Assembly: GCF_004027225.2 (NCBI RefSeq)
Contig: NC_044289.2
Span: 6,499,761-6,563,760, forward strand
Length of the DNA: 64,000 nucleotides
Direction of reading: 5' to 3'
Origin: Strigops habroptila
Taxonomy: Eukaryota; Chordata; Aves; Psittaciformes; Psittacidae
A model generated the notes under the pieces. It was not told the DNA's origin and did no database searches. It worked only from the letters and a program-made list of their open reading frames with translations. Of the stretch, positions 46,401-58,369 are shown one piece after another (position 1 is the stretch's first letter; each line of letters opens with the position of its first letter). A program made the translations under genes and the position numbers.

Positions 46401-49400
46401 TTTGTCATGAGTTTCTGCTGGGTGGAAGGAAAAAACCTCTACAGTAGCAAGCCATATATTGATTAGGAGTGTTTCCAGGGTATACGAAAATACTTATTTA
46501 TTAATGTGTTTATTTTTGCTAGCTGTAGAAGCACCCCTGAAAACAAAACCTCTTTGGCCTTTCAGGGTCAGCTGGCAGGGTTTGATCTGGATATTGCGTG
46601 CTGTGTTTTTTCACTCATTTTTTGGTAGAATTCTTTTCAGGCTCATTCTGTTTCGGGTTGCAGATGGTAAACTCCTGTTCCTATGTCCCTCCCTTAATGC
46701 TCGTGTTCAAGGTGGTGGGTGGTGTGCTGCCCTCGCCTTTGCCCCGGACATTGTCTGGGCCCGACGCCATTCTGCTGTCTCTTGGGGAGCAGGAGATACT
46801 CAGGTTGTTCTCAGTTTGGTGGGAGCCATGAGCCTTTCTCAACATTTTCTAGTGAGCAAGCAAATTGACCTATCTTTTAAGTGCAAACTCGAAGTTACTT
46901 TATTCTTTTAATCCAGTTTAGCTGTCCTTAGCTTCGGGAGTAACTTCAAAAGCATTATACTCCTTCCAGTCATCTCAGTAGGCTGGGATAAGGCTTGCTG
47001 TGCATAAAATACATTATCTCAAAATCCTGGAGAAGGAGAGGGTGAGAGAAACAGGCGCAAAAAGGGAGAAGAGGGGTTGGCGTATGCAAGTTTTTAGAGA
47101 GTCTGAGCATCCCAAAGAACCTCATTAATTCTCATTGCTCTGAGGGAGCTGGTTAATGTCTTGGGGAGTTTCTCCAAACAAGTCTCCAGTTGACAGGTCT
47201 CTGCTCAGAGCCAGGCAGTGTACCAGCTGAAAGAGCTGCCAACCCCAGCTCTCACATTTGCAAATCCATGTAAAAGCTGAGTGCTGCCATGCCAATCCTG
47301 CCTTTCTGGCCTGTGAAAGCAGGTCCTGCTCCCCCAGCTAACCATGCTAGGGGCCATGCTAGCTCAGGAACGTGACCTTTTAAAAATGGGCACAGTTCCT
47401 GTGTTTTAAGGACTAAAAGATTTTCTGAGGCCTGACCAGTCTGATACTTCTGTGGCTGTAAGCATGAAATGGGGCCGTTTCCTTTAAAGCAAACAGAAAA
47501 AGGGGTGGGGGTGCAGGATGAGGCCATCATTTGCCAGTGACTCAGAGGATGTGGTGCTTGATTACCCAGGGTGACAAATGAAGAAAGTGCGCTATATTCC
47601 ATGCAGTTATGGCCCAAGGATTGACACTATGAACATGACTCCTTGGGGCTCCATCACCCATTTTCCAGCGATGCTTTTTCTAAAACTGGCTCCTTTTCTG
47701 AGTCCCGCTTGCTCTCTGCGCTCCTGCTCCCTTCTCAGCTGGCCATCACTAGCTCACAGTTATTTCTGCTTGCTGCATCAGAACCAGCCATGCTGAATCT
47801 GGAAATGCAATTTAGCTGTTAGCTGTACTGATGATACATGAAGCAGGAGCAGATCCAATGGACTCTTCCCAGTTGTCCTGCCTGTTGTCACAGGCCTGAT
47901 CCTCCTCTCTTTGGTGCTTCAGTGTTGCTGCAGCAGCTCCAGCTTCAAGGTACTGCTGATTAGTACCAGCCATGGCAATATCAAGATTATATTCTGTATT
48001 TATCTCCAGTACTTCCCATGCTGCCTTATAAACAAATATAATTGTTGACAATCTGATGGGCCCTTCATATGTGGTTTTGTGGAGGTATTATTTAGAAGAT
48101 AAATATAGCAGATTCTAATACACGAATATTGCAGTAATGACTTTGCCTGGTCTGATTGTTTCTAAGATGACCTAACAGACAAGCGGCGGAGGGTGAGTAA
48201 TCTGCCATCCGAAGTTCTTTGTTCTTTCATCTCTTCTTCCCCGTCCACAGCCTCTGAGAGGGAGAACATTGGTCTCTTTAATGAGTGGAGCTCAGCATCT
48301 GGTGGATGAAATGGCCTCTGTAAACCAGGAGCAGTGTTCGTTGCTGCACCCTCTCTGGCAGTCTTTGGATTCCAGCTGTTGCCTGGAGCTGTTTTGGTTC
48401 TTGCTTAAATTAGAGCAGTTCAAATGTAATGTTTAACATAGCAGGCATGTCCCTTTTGTAAGCAGGGCTGGGAAGGATATGCCAGGGCAGAGCTGCTTGC
48501 ACCAGGCTGTGTTGCTGCTGTGCCTGGGTATTTTCCTCCGTGCTGTATGAACAGGGGAAGGGCGAGGGACTGTGGTCAGACATGGTCCCAGCACTGACCC
48601 TGCTGCCTCTCCAGTGGGTTGCTGCAGAATCCAGCAGCTGCTCACTGAGGAGTTGTGAGTTTATTCCCAACTAAAATCCTAGCTCGGAACAGTGACTGGA
48701 TTCAAATGGCTCTTCTCAAATTCACATTCTTTAGCTTTTAGCAGAAAAAATGAGGTCCACTCTTTGGCTACATTGCTTAACCCACATCCTTTTACTGAGG
48801 CTTTGGTGAGCATCTGGCTTAATGACCGCACTTTGGCTGGACTTGAATCTGCTGAGTTTGACCCTCGTGTCCTTCCAGGGAGCCATATGCTGTTCCAGAG
48901 TGTGCCTAAATTTTGCTGTAACCTCTGTCCCTTGCTCTCCAAAGGTATGCTTCTAGCAGGCAGGCAAAAATGCAAGCTCTTGGGGTGGGCAAGGCTCTAA
49001 AATGAGCATGAGGACAAGGTACACCTCAGGCCAGCTCTGGGGGCCCTGCTTTGGTCCAGGCCTGCTGCAGACCACTTCAGTAATGTCAGCTCTAGCCTTT
49101 CTGGTTCTCTGTTTCCAAAAGATGGCATGTTGGCATGTATAAGGCAAGGCAGTCCAGAGTGCCCTCAGCTTTCACTTTCCAAAAGTGATTAGGACTTGTT
49201 TTGTGCCCTGATTATTGGGGCATGCAAGGTAGTGGTAGGCTCTCAGCTGTTCGTGGCAGGGACTGTCCTTGCGTGTCTCCTTGTTCTCAACAGTGCCTCT
49301 AGGCACTGCTGAAGCTGTGGTGCTCTGAAATGTCAGCAAAGACCAGGGAAGGGAGCCGGCCAGGCTGTCACGTAGCTGACAGAATGGATAAGGGCGTCTC

Positions 49401-52400
49401 TCCTCCTCCTCCTCTGCAGCCTGCTGGTGCCCAAGCCCCTGCCCTTGCTGATGCCTTCAGCTGGAGATGTGGGTGCTGAGAAAGTCAGACCCATCACTTC
49501 TACTTTAGGGCAGTGTCTCTGCCTACCCGTTGGCAGTAAGTTTCGTGCGAAGATGGCAGCCCAGGTCTGTTGGACAAAATGCTAGGTCATATCCTTTTTC
49601 TGCCTGTCAAAGCCCCTGGTAGGGAAGCAGGCAGGGATGTCTGGACCAGCAGCCGAGAAAGATGCTTACTGCAGGGTGCTGATGAAGCAGCCCAGGTTTT
49701 GGCTGCTGGCAGACATTTACTGATGCTGGAAGAGGGGAACCTTGATCTGCCCATATTCCAAGATTTGTTTTTCATTTGCTCTTTGATGAGCTGCATAAGC
49801 TTGTTGAGAAGCTTTTCAGCTACTGGCCTGAAACTGTTGTTGGGTGAAATCCTTGAGCATCCCTGCTTGGTGTCCCATAAAACTTGTAAGTGCAGAATCT
49901 GGAGAATCAGGAACAGGGAGGAAGGATGCATGGACACTTTTCAAGCTTCAAGTTATTGTCAGTTCCAGTCTGATTTGGACTTCCATTTCTTCCTACCACC
50001 TTCCTGATTGCTCTTGAATAGCCTCATCTGCACATGCTCACTCAGAAAGTATTATTTATGTCTTTTACATGGGGTTTTTTATGTAACTAGAGTGCTGCCA
50101 TCAAGGGCTATAAGGAACCTGTTCAAACAGAAGATGCCCAAGGGTGGGGGTGGATGAAAAGACGAGAAAATTGGGAGGAGAAGGAACTGCAGTCAGGGCT
50201 GTGCACATCTTTACTGCATCTTGCTCTGAGTCATGCAGCCAGGGCAGCTCTGTGGATATCAGAGGTGTTAATGGAAAATCGGGGATGAAAGTGCTTGCTG
50301 CAGATTTGTGAACGCTCTTCATTAATACATTCAGTTAATTTTGCCATGTCTGGAAAGACTCCGTGTGTGTGTCTATATGCATAGAGACCCTGCTTCCTGG
50401 AGGGTTGGAGGGGGGTGTGCATGGAGGACAGAGCATTGCAGTCACTTGAATTTACCCTAAATCCCCAAGGATTATGGAAGAAGCCGGGGCATGCGGTGTG
50501 ACATTACAGTGCCACCATATTTAGCTGACCGTAGGCAGCAATTCATTTATGGATTTCATAAGCTTCAGGCCCTGACGTGGCCCAGCCGTCTCCAGTCCTG
50601 GGGACTGTGCTGGAGGCGCTGCTGTGGGACGGTCCCCACCGAGGTGCCCCACTCCACGTCACTGCAGGCTCCCGAATGGAATCTGTTGAATCAGAGCGGT
50701 GCTGAGTCACCCACGTGGACCAGGCACCATAAATAACGACGGGCGCTCCACGAAGCAGCTGTGCACCACGAGGAGCGGAAAGTGCTGCTTCATAGTTGGA
50801 GCAAGGGCTCTGGGGGCACAAAGCAAGATGCTTTTCTCAGCTCCGCTTTGTCTAAGCATCACCTAGCTCTTTGCGTGGTGCTGACAGGTATCCTGCTGCC
50901 CCACAGGATGCATGTGTTCTCCCAAGGGCTGGTTGCTGGCAGAGGGCTCAGGTGCCCTGTGCTGTAGGTTCCCTGTTCATGCCAGAGATTTGTGCCCAGT
51001 GGTTGCATCCCGTTGCTGGTGAGCTCTTTGGCCCCGTGCCTGTACCAATGATTGTGCTCCTCCTGCAGTCCCAGGGCAGACCTAGTTCCTTCGTGAGGCT
51101 GAGTCTTGTTCTTGGGCTGAGTGACCCAAGGAAAGACTTTGTCCCTCATCAGTGGATGAGCTGGGAACCTGCGCTCGCCACTTGGCAACTGATGTAGGTG
51201 CCCAGGGTCAGAGTGAGCATTCATCCACCTCGCCATGGTGCATCTCCCGTGCCAAGCTTTGCTCCAGCTGCTTGCCGCATTTGGTTTCCCAGGGACCTAA
51301 ATTATACCATTCCTCACCACCAACCCCCTATATCTGTGCACTGATTTCATCCGTAGGCTATGGCTCTGCTGCCTGAGTGGGAGGGAGGCTGTGCTGTGCC
51401 CACTGCTGTGGGAAAAGCCTTGCTATAAAACCGTGCATGGGTGCCTATAGGCCCTGCTGGAGTGGTGAGAGGTGCTGCAGGGGCAGGGTAGGGCCAGGGA
51501 GCCCAAGCTGCTTGCCATCAGAATTCATCCTTAGCCTGTGTCTTCTGGAAGCTAGACATGCTGCCCAGGTTTGTACAAGACCTCATTACATCCATCTATA
51601 CTTCAACTGGAAAGTTAAAAAAGTCCCAGTTTGTTTCTGGCTGTTTTATTGAGGCTTGTTAGGCAGCAGGCGGGATCTCTGTGCAAAACTATCCCATTCT
51701 GCCTTGGTATGGAAGTTGAAGTGTGTTGAAGAAAGTGAAGACCGGAGGTGAAGGTGCAGTACGTGGCAGGGTTCCTTGGCTCTTGCTTTAGGCACTTACG
51801 GGATGTTTCTCTATGAACATAAGTGATATTTAATTAGAAATAGTCCCTGTGTAAAGTGGAAAATGGCCAGTCCAGAAATTTCCATACAGCTGTGTTGCCG
51901 CGTAATGTCCCAGTGCAGACAAGGACTCTGTTATCTTGGATTGCAGGTGTTCGTGGAGGGTCTTCAACCAGATGGTCCTCGAGCTGCGGTGGGCTAAACC
52001 CCAGGGTCTGGTCACACTGCTGCCCAGCAAGGAGCCTGGCTGCTGGCAGTGAGTACCTGTGTGGCAGTGGTGGCCCAGCTGTGGTCCAGGGGAGATGCTA
52101 TCTGAATGTTCTGAAATAGCAAACCCTGCGTTGTTCTCAGCCCTTTTTTAGTCTCCCTAACTCTTACTCACTTCCTTTTGGATTTTTCAGCTACTCAAAT
52201 TCACATCAGTTTCTAGATTAGGGGAAACCACTGGAGTTAAGATTTCATTTTAAACACACTTTTTTGCCTTTTCTGTGACCTGTGCTATTGCAGATGTTGG
52301 GGCAGTGCTGGAAGTTTCTGCATAGCGATGGGGCTGTGCCCAGCACTCCCAAAGTGTGATGGAGGCTTTGCCTGCCTCTCCTCTGTCAGGCACTTGGAGC

Positions 52401-54033
52401 AACCTCAAAACACAGTTTTGGATGTATTTCCCAAAGAATGCTGATAAAATGAGTGATAATGGGCCTTTGGTGTTGAGGGACTGTCAGGGGAGCACCCAGA
52501 AACTGAGGTGCATATCCTATCAATCCTGGGCAAAAATTAACTAATAGCTCATTAACTCTGAACAGCAAGGCTTGCTCAGGAGGTTCCTGATCCTGCCGGG
52601 CAGGGAGCAGGGTGTTGGTGCCTCACATGAGGCTGATGTCCACCCAAAGATGAAGTCAGCAGCAGGAGGGTTTTGTCCACACCCTTAGGAGCATGTTTGT
52701 GTGAGCTTATGATCAGACTCACGGTGCTTGAACTGTCCCAGCAGTGTTTCAGGTTGGAACTAAGGGGGTTTTAATGATAAAAATACTCAGAGGAAATGAA
52801 AGTAACTATAGGAGAAGTGAAATATTTTGTAGGGGATTCTCTGCTTCTTTTAATTTGTCTCAGCAAAACAGACTTGGGTTTTAGCATGCTGCACCACAGC
52901 ATTTATGACGACTGGCATATTCTTTTAAACTTTTCTTCTTAAGAATTGTGACTAGTGCAGCTACATTTAAGCTTAGCCATTACCTCCTGAGTAATTTCAC
53001 TTCTTATCATCACTTCTCATGCGATATGCAATCCCAGTATATATAGAAAATGTAACTGAAGCTTACAGATAACTGTTTTAACCTGTTTAAGATGTGCATT
53101 ATACCCAGCTGAAAGCAAAGGTCATCTTGGCTGAGACCCTGTCTGAAAGCTGTTCTGTCCACTTGCAAATGATAGCTGGAGGACTCGGAATTGCAGCAAA
53201 ATGCAGATGTAATTTCTGTTTTCCGCACTCCTCTTTATACTTGCTAGTGCTTTGGAGCATTTGTCTTCAGCAGTGATACTCTATGTGGAAGGAAGAGCAT
53301 TAACAAAGTTTATAGTAAGTGTTTTATGACCTGTTCTGCAGCTGTAAAAGTAAGGAAATGCATTTAAAGTGTGTCACAGCTTCACCTCCCCTGCGGCTGT
53401 TGTGAACCGTGTGTGCGTGCAGAGGCTCGGCGCTCCCCATGTCACCATTGAGTCAAATAGCTCTCCTTCCTTGCAAAAATACTAATGAATTTTAAACCTG
53501 TGCGTGCCAAGTATTTTGTTCATAGCTGCTCGAGGAAGCTCTGAGGTGCAGCTGCTTCTGCTGAGCCCTGAGCATGGTCTTTGGTGGGAGGTGTGGAGCC
53601 AGGTACCTCAGCAGCCGTGCCAGTGATGTGCCTCCGCTTCGGCACCCACTGCCACTTCCATAGATTTCAGACACTTGAGAGCCTTATCTTGGTGGCCAGA
53701 CAGCAGCCCAGTGTGGGCAGCAAGGGCATGTGCTGCCTTCCTCTAAAAAGCTGGAGAGCGGCCACAGGCTGCACATTGCGGAGCCCGCAGGCTTTGGGCA
53801 GCAGCAGAGTCTCCTATCATTCATTAATGTAACGCTATAATCCACTGTGAAACCCTTATTCAAGGCCACATGTGGTTTAAAGTGGCAAGCGAGCGATGAA
53901 CTTGAAGAATGGGATGTGACAAGTGATTTTACTCGATCACGAATATCCAGTTTCAGGATTGTGAGAATCTGGGGGAAAAATGCTTAGTTGCAGAAGAGTC
54001 GCACGCGTGCTGACCGACTGCCAGAGCTGCGGC

Positions 54034-54041
54034 GTCTAGAC
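54034..54041. promoter_or_regulatory. Isolated SMAD palindrome in intron 1
   Basis: GTCTAGAC, a perfect palindrome, lies 4.2 kb before exon 2. None of the companion motifs of the 43 kb modules is nearby. Confidence 0.3.
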
Positions 54042-57000
54042 AGAAAATAAAGAAAAGCAGGTTGTGTCACTTAAATGTGATGTCTGAACCTGTTAGTTTG
54101 AAACATATTCTGGAATAAAAATTATGCAAAATTAAATTAGTGTGACCTTACTTTGCATTTGGAGGCTGAATATGCCCATCTTGTAAAGCCTAGTGCGTTT
54201 ATAACACTTCCCTTGGGGAAAATTACAGAGAGAAATGGAATGAGGTCTCTTCTAATTGAAAAGTGACAATGATTAGGAAGCCAAATACAAAATGTGTTGA
54301 GCATTTTTTTTCTTGTTTTGTTGTGTGTGTGCTTTTAAGAATACCAGTAGAATTATAAATTACGTGCTTTGCAGTTTGGCTTGTTTTTCATTCCCCCAAA
54401 GGCTTTTTATTAGCATAGCAGCTGAATTGCACTTGTATAATAATGTATTAACTCAAAGTTTGGGGTTTTAATGATGTTTCTTCATTAGTTTGACTGGGCT
54501 GATTGGATAAAATCTTACCAAGTATATCCAGCTTTCCAGCGTGTTGGGTTTTCCCCCCTCCTTCTGCAAATGAAGCCCATAAAGACAAGTTAAAACAGAA
54601 GGAGAGTTGGCAGAAACTTGGGTGCCTCGAGTGGGTATGAGTCTCTTGAAACTTGAAAAGCACAAATTGAGTGTGTGGGACTTCTTTTTGTTTGGTTTTA
54701 CTTTTTTCCAAAGGCCAGATTGGGCAGCATGGGCATTCTTGGGATTAAAGCTCATCTCGGCATACCTGATGTTTGCTCTGAGGCACTGCAAGGCTGTGCT
54801 GCGCCTCACGGGCTAGGCTTGGGTAGAGTGAAACTCAGGGCGCTATGTGTCCTCTGCTCTTTCCTGAGCTTCTGCGGGTGCAGAGAGCAGTTTCCTCGTA
54901 GGTTTGGCCTCCTCGTGTGTATATACATGCAGCATTAGGAAAAGATCCTAATTTCAGCAGCACCACCAAAGGAGACATGGGCGCAGATGCATTGTGTATG
55001 ATACTGCAACATTTGAGCCCTCGTCTGTGTTGTAGGACGAGGGTGCTCTGCTGCAGTGACTGAGCTGTTTGCTTCCCTGTGCTAATGAAGGAGACGGGAC
55101 AAGAGCATGGCTGTCAGCATGAAAAGGACAAAGTCCAAACAGGGGGAGCTGATGAGGTTTTATCATTCAGACATGTTTCACCAAACCCATTTACAGAATA
55201 TTAATTTGCAGCTTCATTGTTCTCATTCCTCCCACAAAGCGAGATATTAAAATCACTTCTGTTGTTAACACCAGTGTGATTGCTGTAAGGTTAGACTAGA
55301 TTCCCCATTGAAATAACCAAATGTAGAGTTTGAAGAGCAAGGCATGACACATGGCCAAACATTGCCTACACCTCTGGGCCATGCCATGTGGTTCCTGGGA
55401 CAGTCCAGCCCATGGAGATGACCAGCTCCAAGGAGAACACGGGAGAGAAAGCTGGGTCAGGAGGAGTGTCCCTGCTGGAAATCAGCATCCCCTTTGTTCT
55501 GGTAATCATACTGTGCTTTACTCTTGGCAACTGTTTCATAATACTCCAATTACAGGAGTCCCAGAGCCAGAACAAAGAGCATTTGGAGCTCGATGGGAAT
55601 GGATGAGATGCTGGTGTGTTGTCCCAGATCCTCATGGAATTCCCACCCTTTCTTCTGCTTCAGACTCTGCTTGTTACACGTCTGTATGTGTGTGAAAGAA
55701 GCTTGGCTTAGGTCATTTCTAAATGACATGTCTTGTGTGTGTTCCTTCCTAGGAAGGAATTAGGGCAGCGCTTCCTGATGGCCAAACTTCACCTGTGTCA
55801 CCAAAGTACTGTGACCAGTATAGCAAGGTTTGGTTCATTTAAGGGGCCTTTTGTCCTAGGAAAGGAACTTTCCTTTATAACTGCCTTGATCTTGTTTTTC
55901 TTCAGAAATATAACCTCTTTTAGCAGAAAAGGAAGTTTTCCATCACTGGCCCCATTTATATCTTTTTTCTTGTGTTTTCTTACTGTGGCCAAAGCACATG
56001 CTGCATTTTGAGGCTAAATTGACTCATCTTCCTAAAAACATTGGTTGGTTTTTTGTTTTGTTCTTTTCAGTAATGAAAAAGAAAACGGGTGCAGCAGAAC
56101 TAGGACATTCCTTTGGGCTGTGTGGGGACATGCTCCTACATGGGGGGTGCCATGGGAAGAGGCAACTTGCTTTTTGTTTTTAATGGTTTTGCATCATCCT
56201 CGTTTCCCAACCCTTTGAGTTTTGGTGTGTTTGTGTGTCTGGTTAACCTGACTGGAACCTCCTGTTCCAGCCCATTCCTTCAGCACAGGGCACCCATGGC
56301 AGTCTCGGGTCCCGTCACCCGTTGTTCCCATGGATGAGCTGTGCTGCTGCTTTGGGACTGGATCAGGAATTGTTGGGAAAGTGTGTTTTTTCCAGGCTCT
56401 TCTGCTTACAGTGGCATTCAGGCACCTTGCTCGGATTGCTGTGAAAGACCCAGAGCTCCTCTTTTAAGAAGATACCTTTAGCTAAAAGGCATTTTTAAGG
56501 CAAAACTCCTTTGCAATATTTGGCTTTTAATCCCTCTCTTCCCACCCCATGTGCAATCTTCTGGTGTAGAGGCAGCTGCTTTTTAAGGGTGCCATAAGTA
56601 TATGGGCTCCAAGTCACTCATACATCTAACTTTAAGTGACAGATAAAGCCCCTGCTTTCAAGGCATAATTCTGCTTTTTGAAGGTGGTGGGCAGAGCTGG
56701 TTAAGCATTTTGGGCAGAAATAGCTGCTGTTTAGCAGAATGAGCTCCAAGGTAACTGGCAGCACTCACCACCTGGACTGTTTTCTTGACATTTATTTGCT
56801 TTTACTGGCACTTAAATGCCACCTGCCAGGAGAAAACTTTCCATAAAAAAGTAAAATTCAATTTGCCTGACTCAGCAGAAGCCACCCCAGCTAGTACAAG
56901 TGGTGTGATGCTGCCCTTTAAAGGTATGGCGGCTCTTGTGTATCTACAGATATACGCTATATGTGTATGTGTCTGTATAGATAAAATACAGATGGCAGTG

Positions 57001-58182
57001 TCTGTGATGGCTTAGGGCACAGCTTTCCAAAACTGGATTTTATAGATGTCCCTACTGAGAAGCAAACAAAGTGTAAATCCTCAGAACTATTGAATTTTGC
57101 TGGTCTGGTCCCTCCTTTATGGTGAGCACTGGAGTTGCTGCTGCCCTGTCCTGGGCACGGTTAAGCCCTGTGTGCTGCTGGCACAAGGGGGCATATGGGG
57201 AGTGACCGTGCAGTTCGGGGCTGGTGTCTGCTCTCTGGGTGCCAGATGTGTGGAAATAATGACCCCAGTGCTACGTTTCCCTCCAGTACTCAGTTTTCCT
57301 GAGCCTCAGAGAGGTGTGAGGAATTATTTCCTTAGGAAGCTTTAGGAGCGGCTTCTTACTGCCTGCTGCCAAGTGTCTCTGGAGTTGACCGGATAGCCTG
57401 TTGTTTGCTTGTTCGTGTTTGTTTGGAGGATTTTTGGCAGCCTTCCTTTATGCCAGTTCAAGCCACTTGAGCTGCTGCTGTCAGCTGGCCGAGCCCTGAG
57501 CCAGGGGATGCTTGGAGCTGCGGGATGTGGCCCCCATGGGCAGCCGCATCGTGCCCATCTGGTGTCTCACCAAGAAGCGGGACGTCTCCCCGCCTGTGCC
57601 CTGTGGTGGAGGGGCCAGCATTGGAAAAGAGGGGTCTGCCTGCTGCGCTGTGCCACAGGCACCCCATGCCACTGTCTGACCCCTGTGACGAAGGGGACAT
57701 GTGCCTGATGCAAGGGTATGCCCCAAGGAGGACTTTTTCCTCCAGGGAGGACTGGACTGGAGTGATGGTGTTGGGAAGAGAATTGCAGAAATTTAGCTTG
57801 CATTTAGCTAAACTGTTCCATTAGGATGAATTATGCTGGTTCTTGGCTCCGTGGCCCCGAGCAAGGCATGCTCAGCACTGAGATGCTGCTGGGTTTGTCC
57901 TGGGGGAGGTATCCAGCACACTGCAGCTGGGAGGGCTTTGGGAAGTTCTGTCTGCATTGTAGCTTGGAAACGCTTTGCTCTGTAGATTATTTTTAAAGAT
58001 GCCTCCTAGAGACTCTTCTGTGGCACTAAAAATGTGAATTCGTGAGTTTTATTAAACAAGTAGCTGGGCTCAAAGCATGCTGCATGTGAGAGCTTTATGG
58101 GGGAAGGATGCAGCAGTGTCACTGATATCTCATCCGCATTAGCAGTTTTTGTGCTCAATTACATGCTGCTTTTTCTGGTGGC

Positions 58183-58208
58183 TTAAAGTCTGTCTGTCTC
58201 TCTTGCAG
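58183..58208 (+). other. PMEPA1: Polypyrimidine tract and acceptor of PMEPA1 coding exon 2
   Basis: The tract is built of GTCTGTCTGTCTCTCTTGCAG and ends with AG at 58207-58208. It is a strong acceptor, and splicing here restores the PMEPA1 frame exactly. The GTCT runs also match SMAD half-sites, which is probably incidental to their role as pyrimidine tract. Confidence 0.93.
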
Positions 58209-58363
58209 CGGAGTTGGAGTTTGTACAGATAATCATAATCGTGGTGGTGATGATGGTGATGGTGGTGGTGATCACGTGTCTGCTGAACCACTACAAACTC
58301 TCTGCGCGATCCTTCATCAGCCGGCACAGCCAAGGGAGGCGGAGGGATGAGAACCTCTCATCA
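58209..58363 (+). CDS. PMEPA1: PMEPA1 coding exon 2 (transmembrane helix and juxtamembrane basic segment, residues 35-86)
   Basis: The exon starts CG GAG TTG GAG, so the A carried over from exon 1 makes ACG (Thr35), giving MEIT-ELEFVQ across the junction as in the family. Residues about 40-60 are an almost unbroken Ile/Val/Met helix, which is the single membrane span. They are followed by [20 protein letters not shown] and an Arg-rich RRRDENLSS, the conserved cytosolic juxtamembrane region. The paralogue LDLRAD4 shares this exon type, but the exon 1 sequence identifies PMEPA1. The acceptor (AG at 58207-58208) has a strong pyrimidine tract and the exon ends TCA TCA before GTAAGT, phase 0. The remaining tail (about 200 residues in mammals, with the PPxY and PPNR motifs) is not in the window, so the gene is truncated by the window edge. 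Helix codons are nearly all GTG/ATG/AT(A/C), making a locally repetitive DNA tract. Confidence 0.97.
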
Positions 58364-58369
58364 GTAAGT
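58364..58369 (+). other. PMEPA1: Splice donor of PMEPA1 coding exon 2
   Basis: GTAAGT directly follows the TCA TCA codons for Ser85-Ser86, giving a phase 0 intron. The next family residues (EGCLWP) would open the following exon, which I could not find before 64000. Confidence 0.92.

Larger units (their letters stand above)
19691..58208 (+). other. PMEPA1: PMEPA1 intron 1 (about 38.5 kb)
   Basis: The intron is bounded by a GTAAGT donor and a CAG acceptor whose phases match. A first intron of tens of kb is normal for this gene in vertebrates. It contains the pyrimidine minisatellite (33200-34090), a CR1 fragment (34954-35168), MIR-like fragments, a candidate microexon (35637-35675) and clustered SMAD-type palindromes (40101, 43202, 43439, 54034). 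ORFs within it are short and unlike known proteins. The stretches 22.4-33.2, 35.7-40.0, 43.5-54.0 and 54.1-58.1 kb contain nothing else I can name. Confidence 0.9.

Noticed and set aside
55388..55606. 72-codon ORF with a membrane-like hydrophobic stretch
   Set aside because: It begins with GTG rather than ATG, has no recognisable homologue and no promoter or splice context. One hydrophobic stretch is expected by chance in this much intron.
58139..58333. Minus-strand ORF with a poly-histidine run
   Set aside because: It is the reverse reading of the PMEPA1 transmembrane exon.
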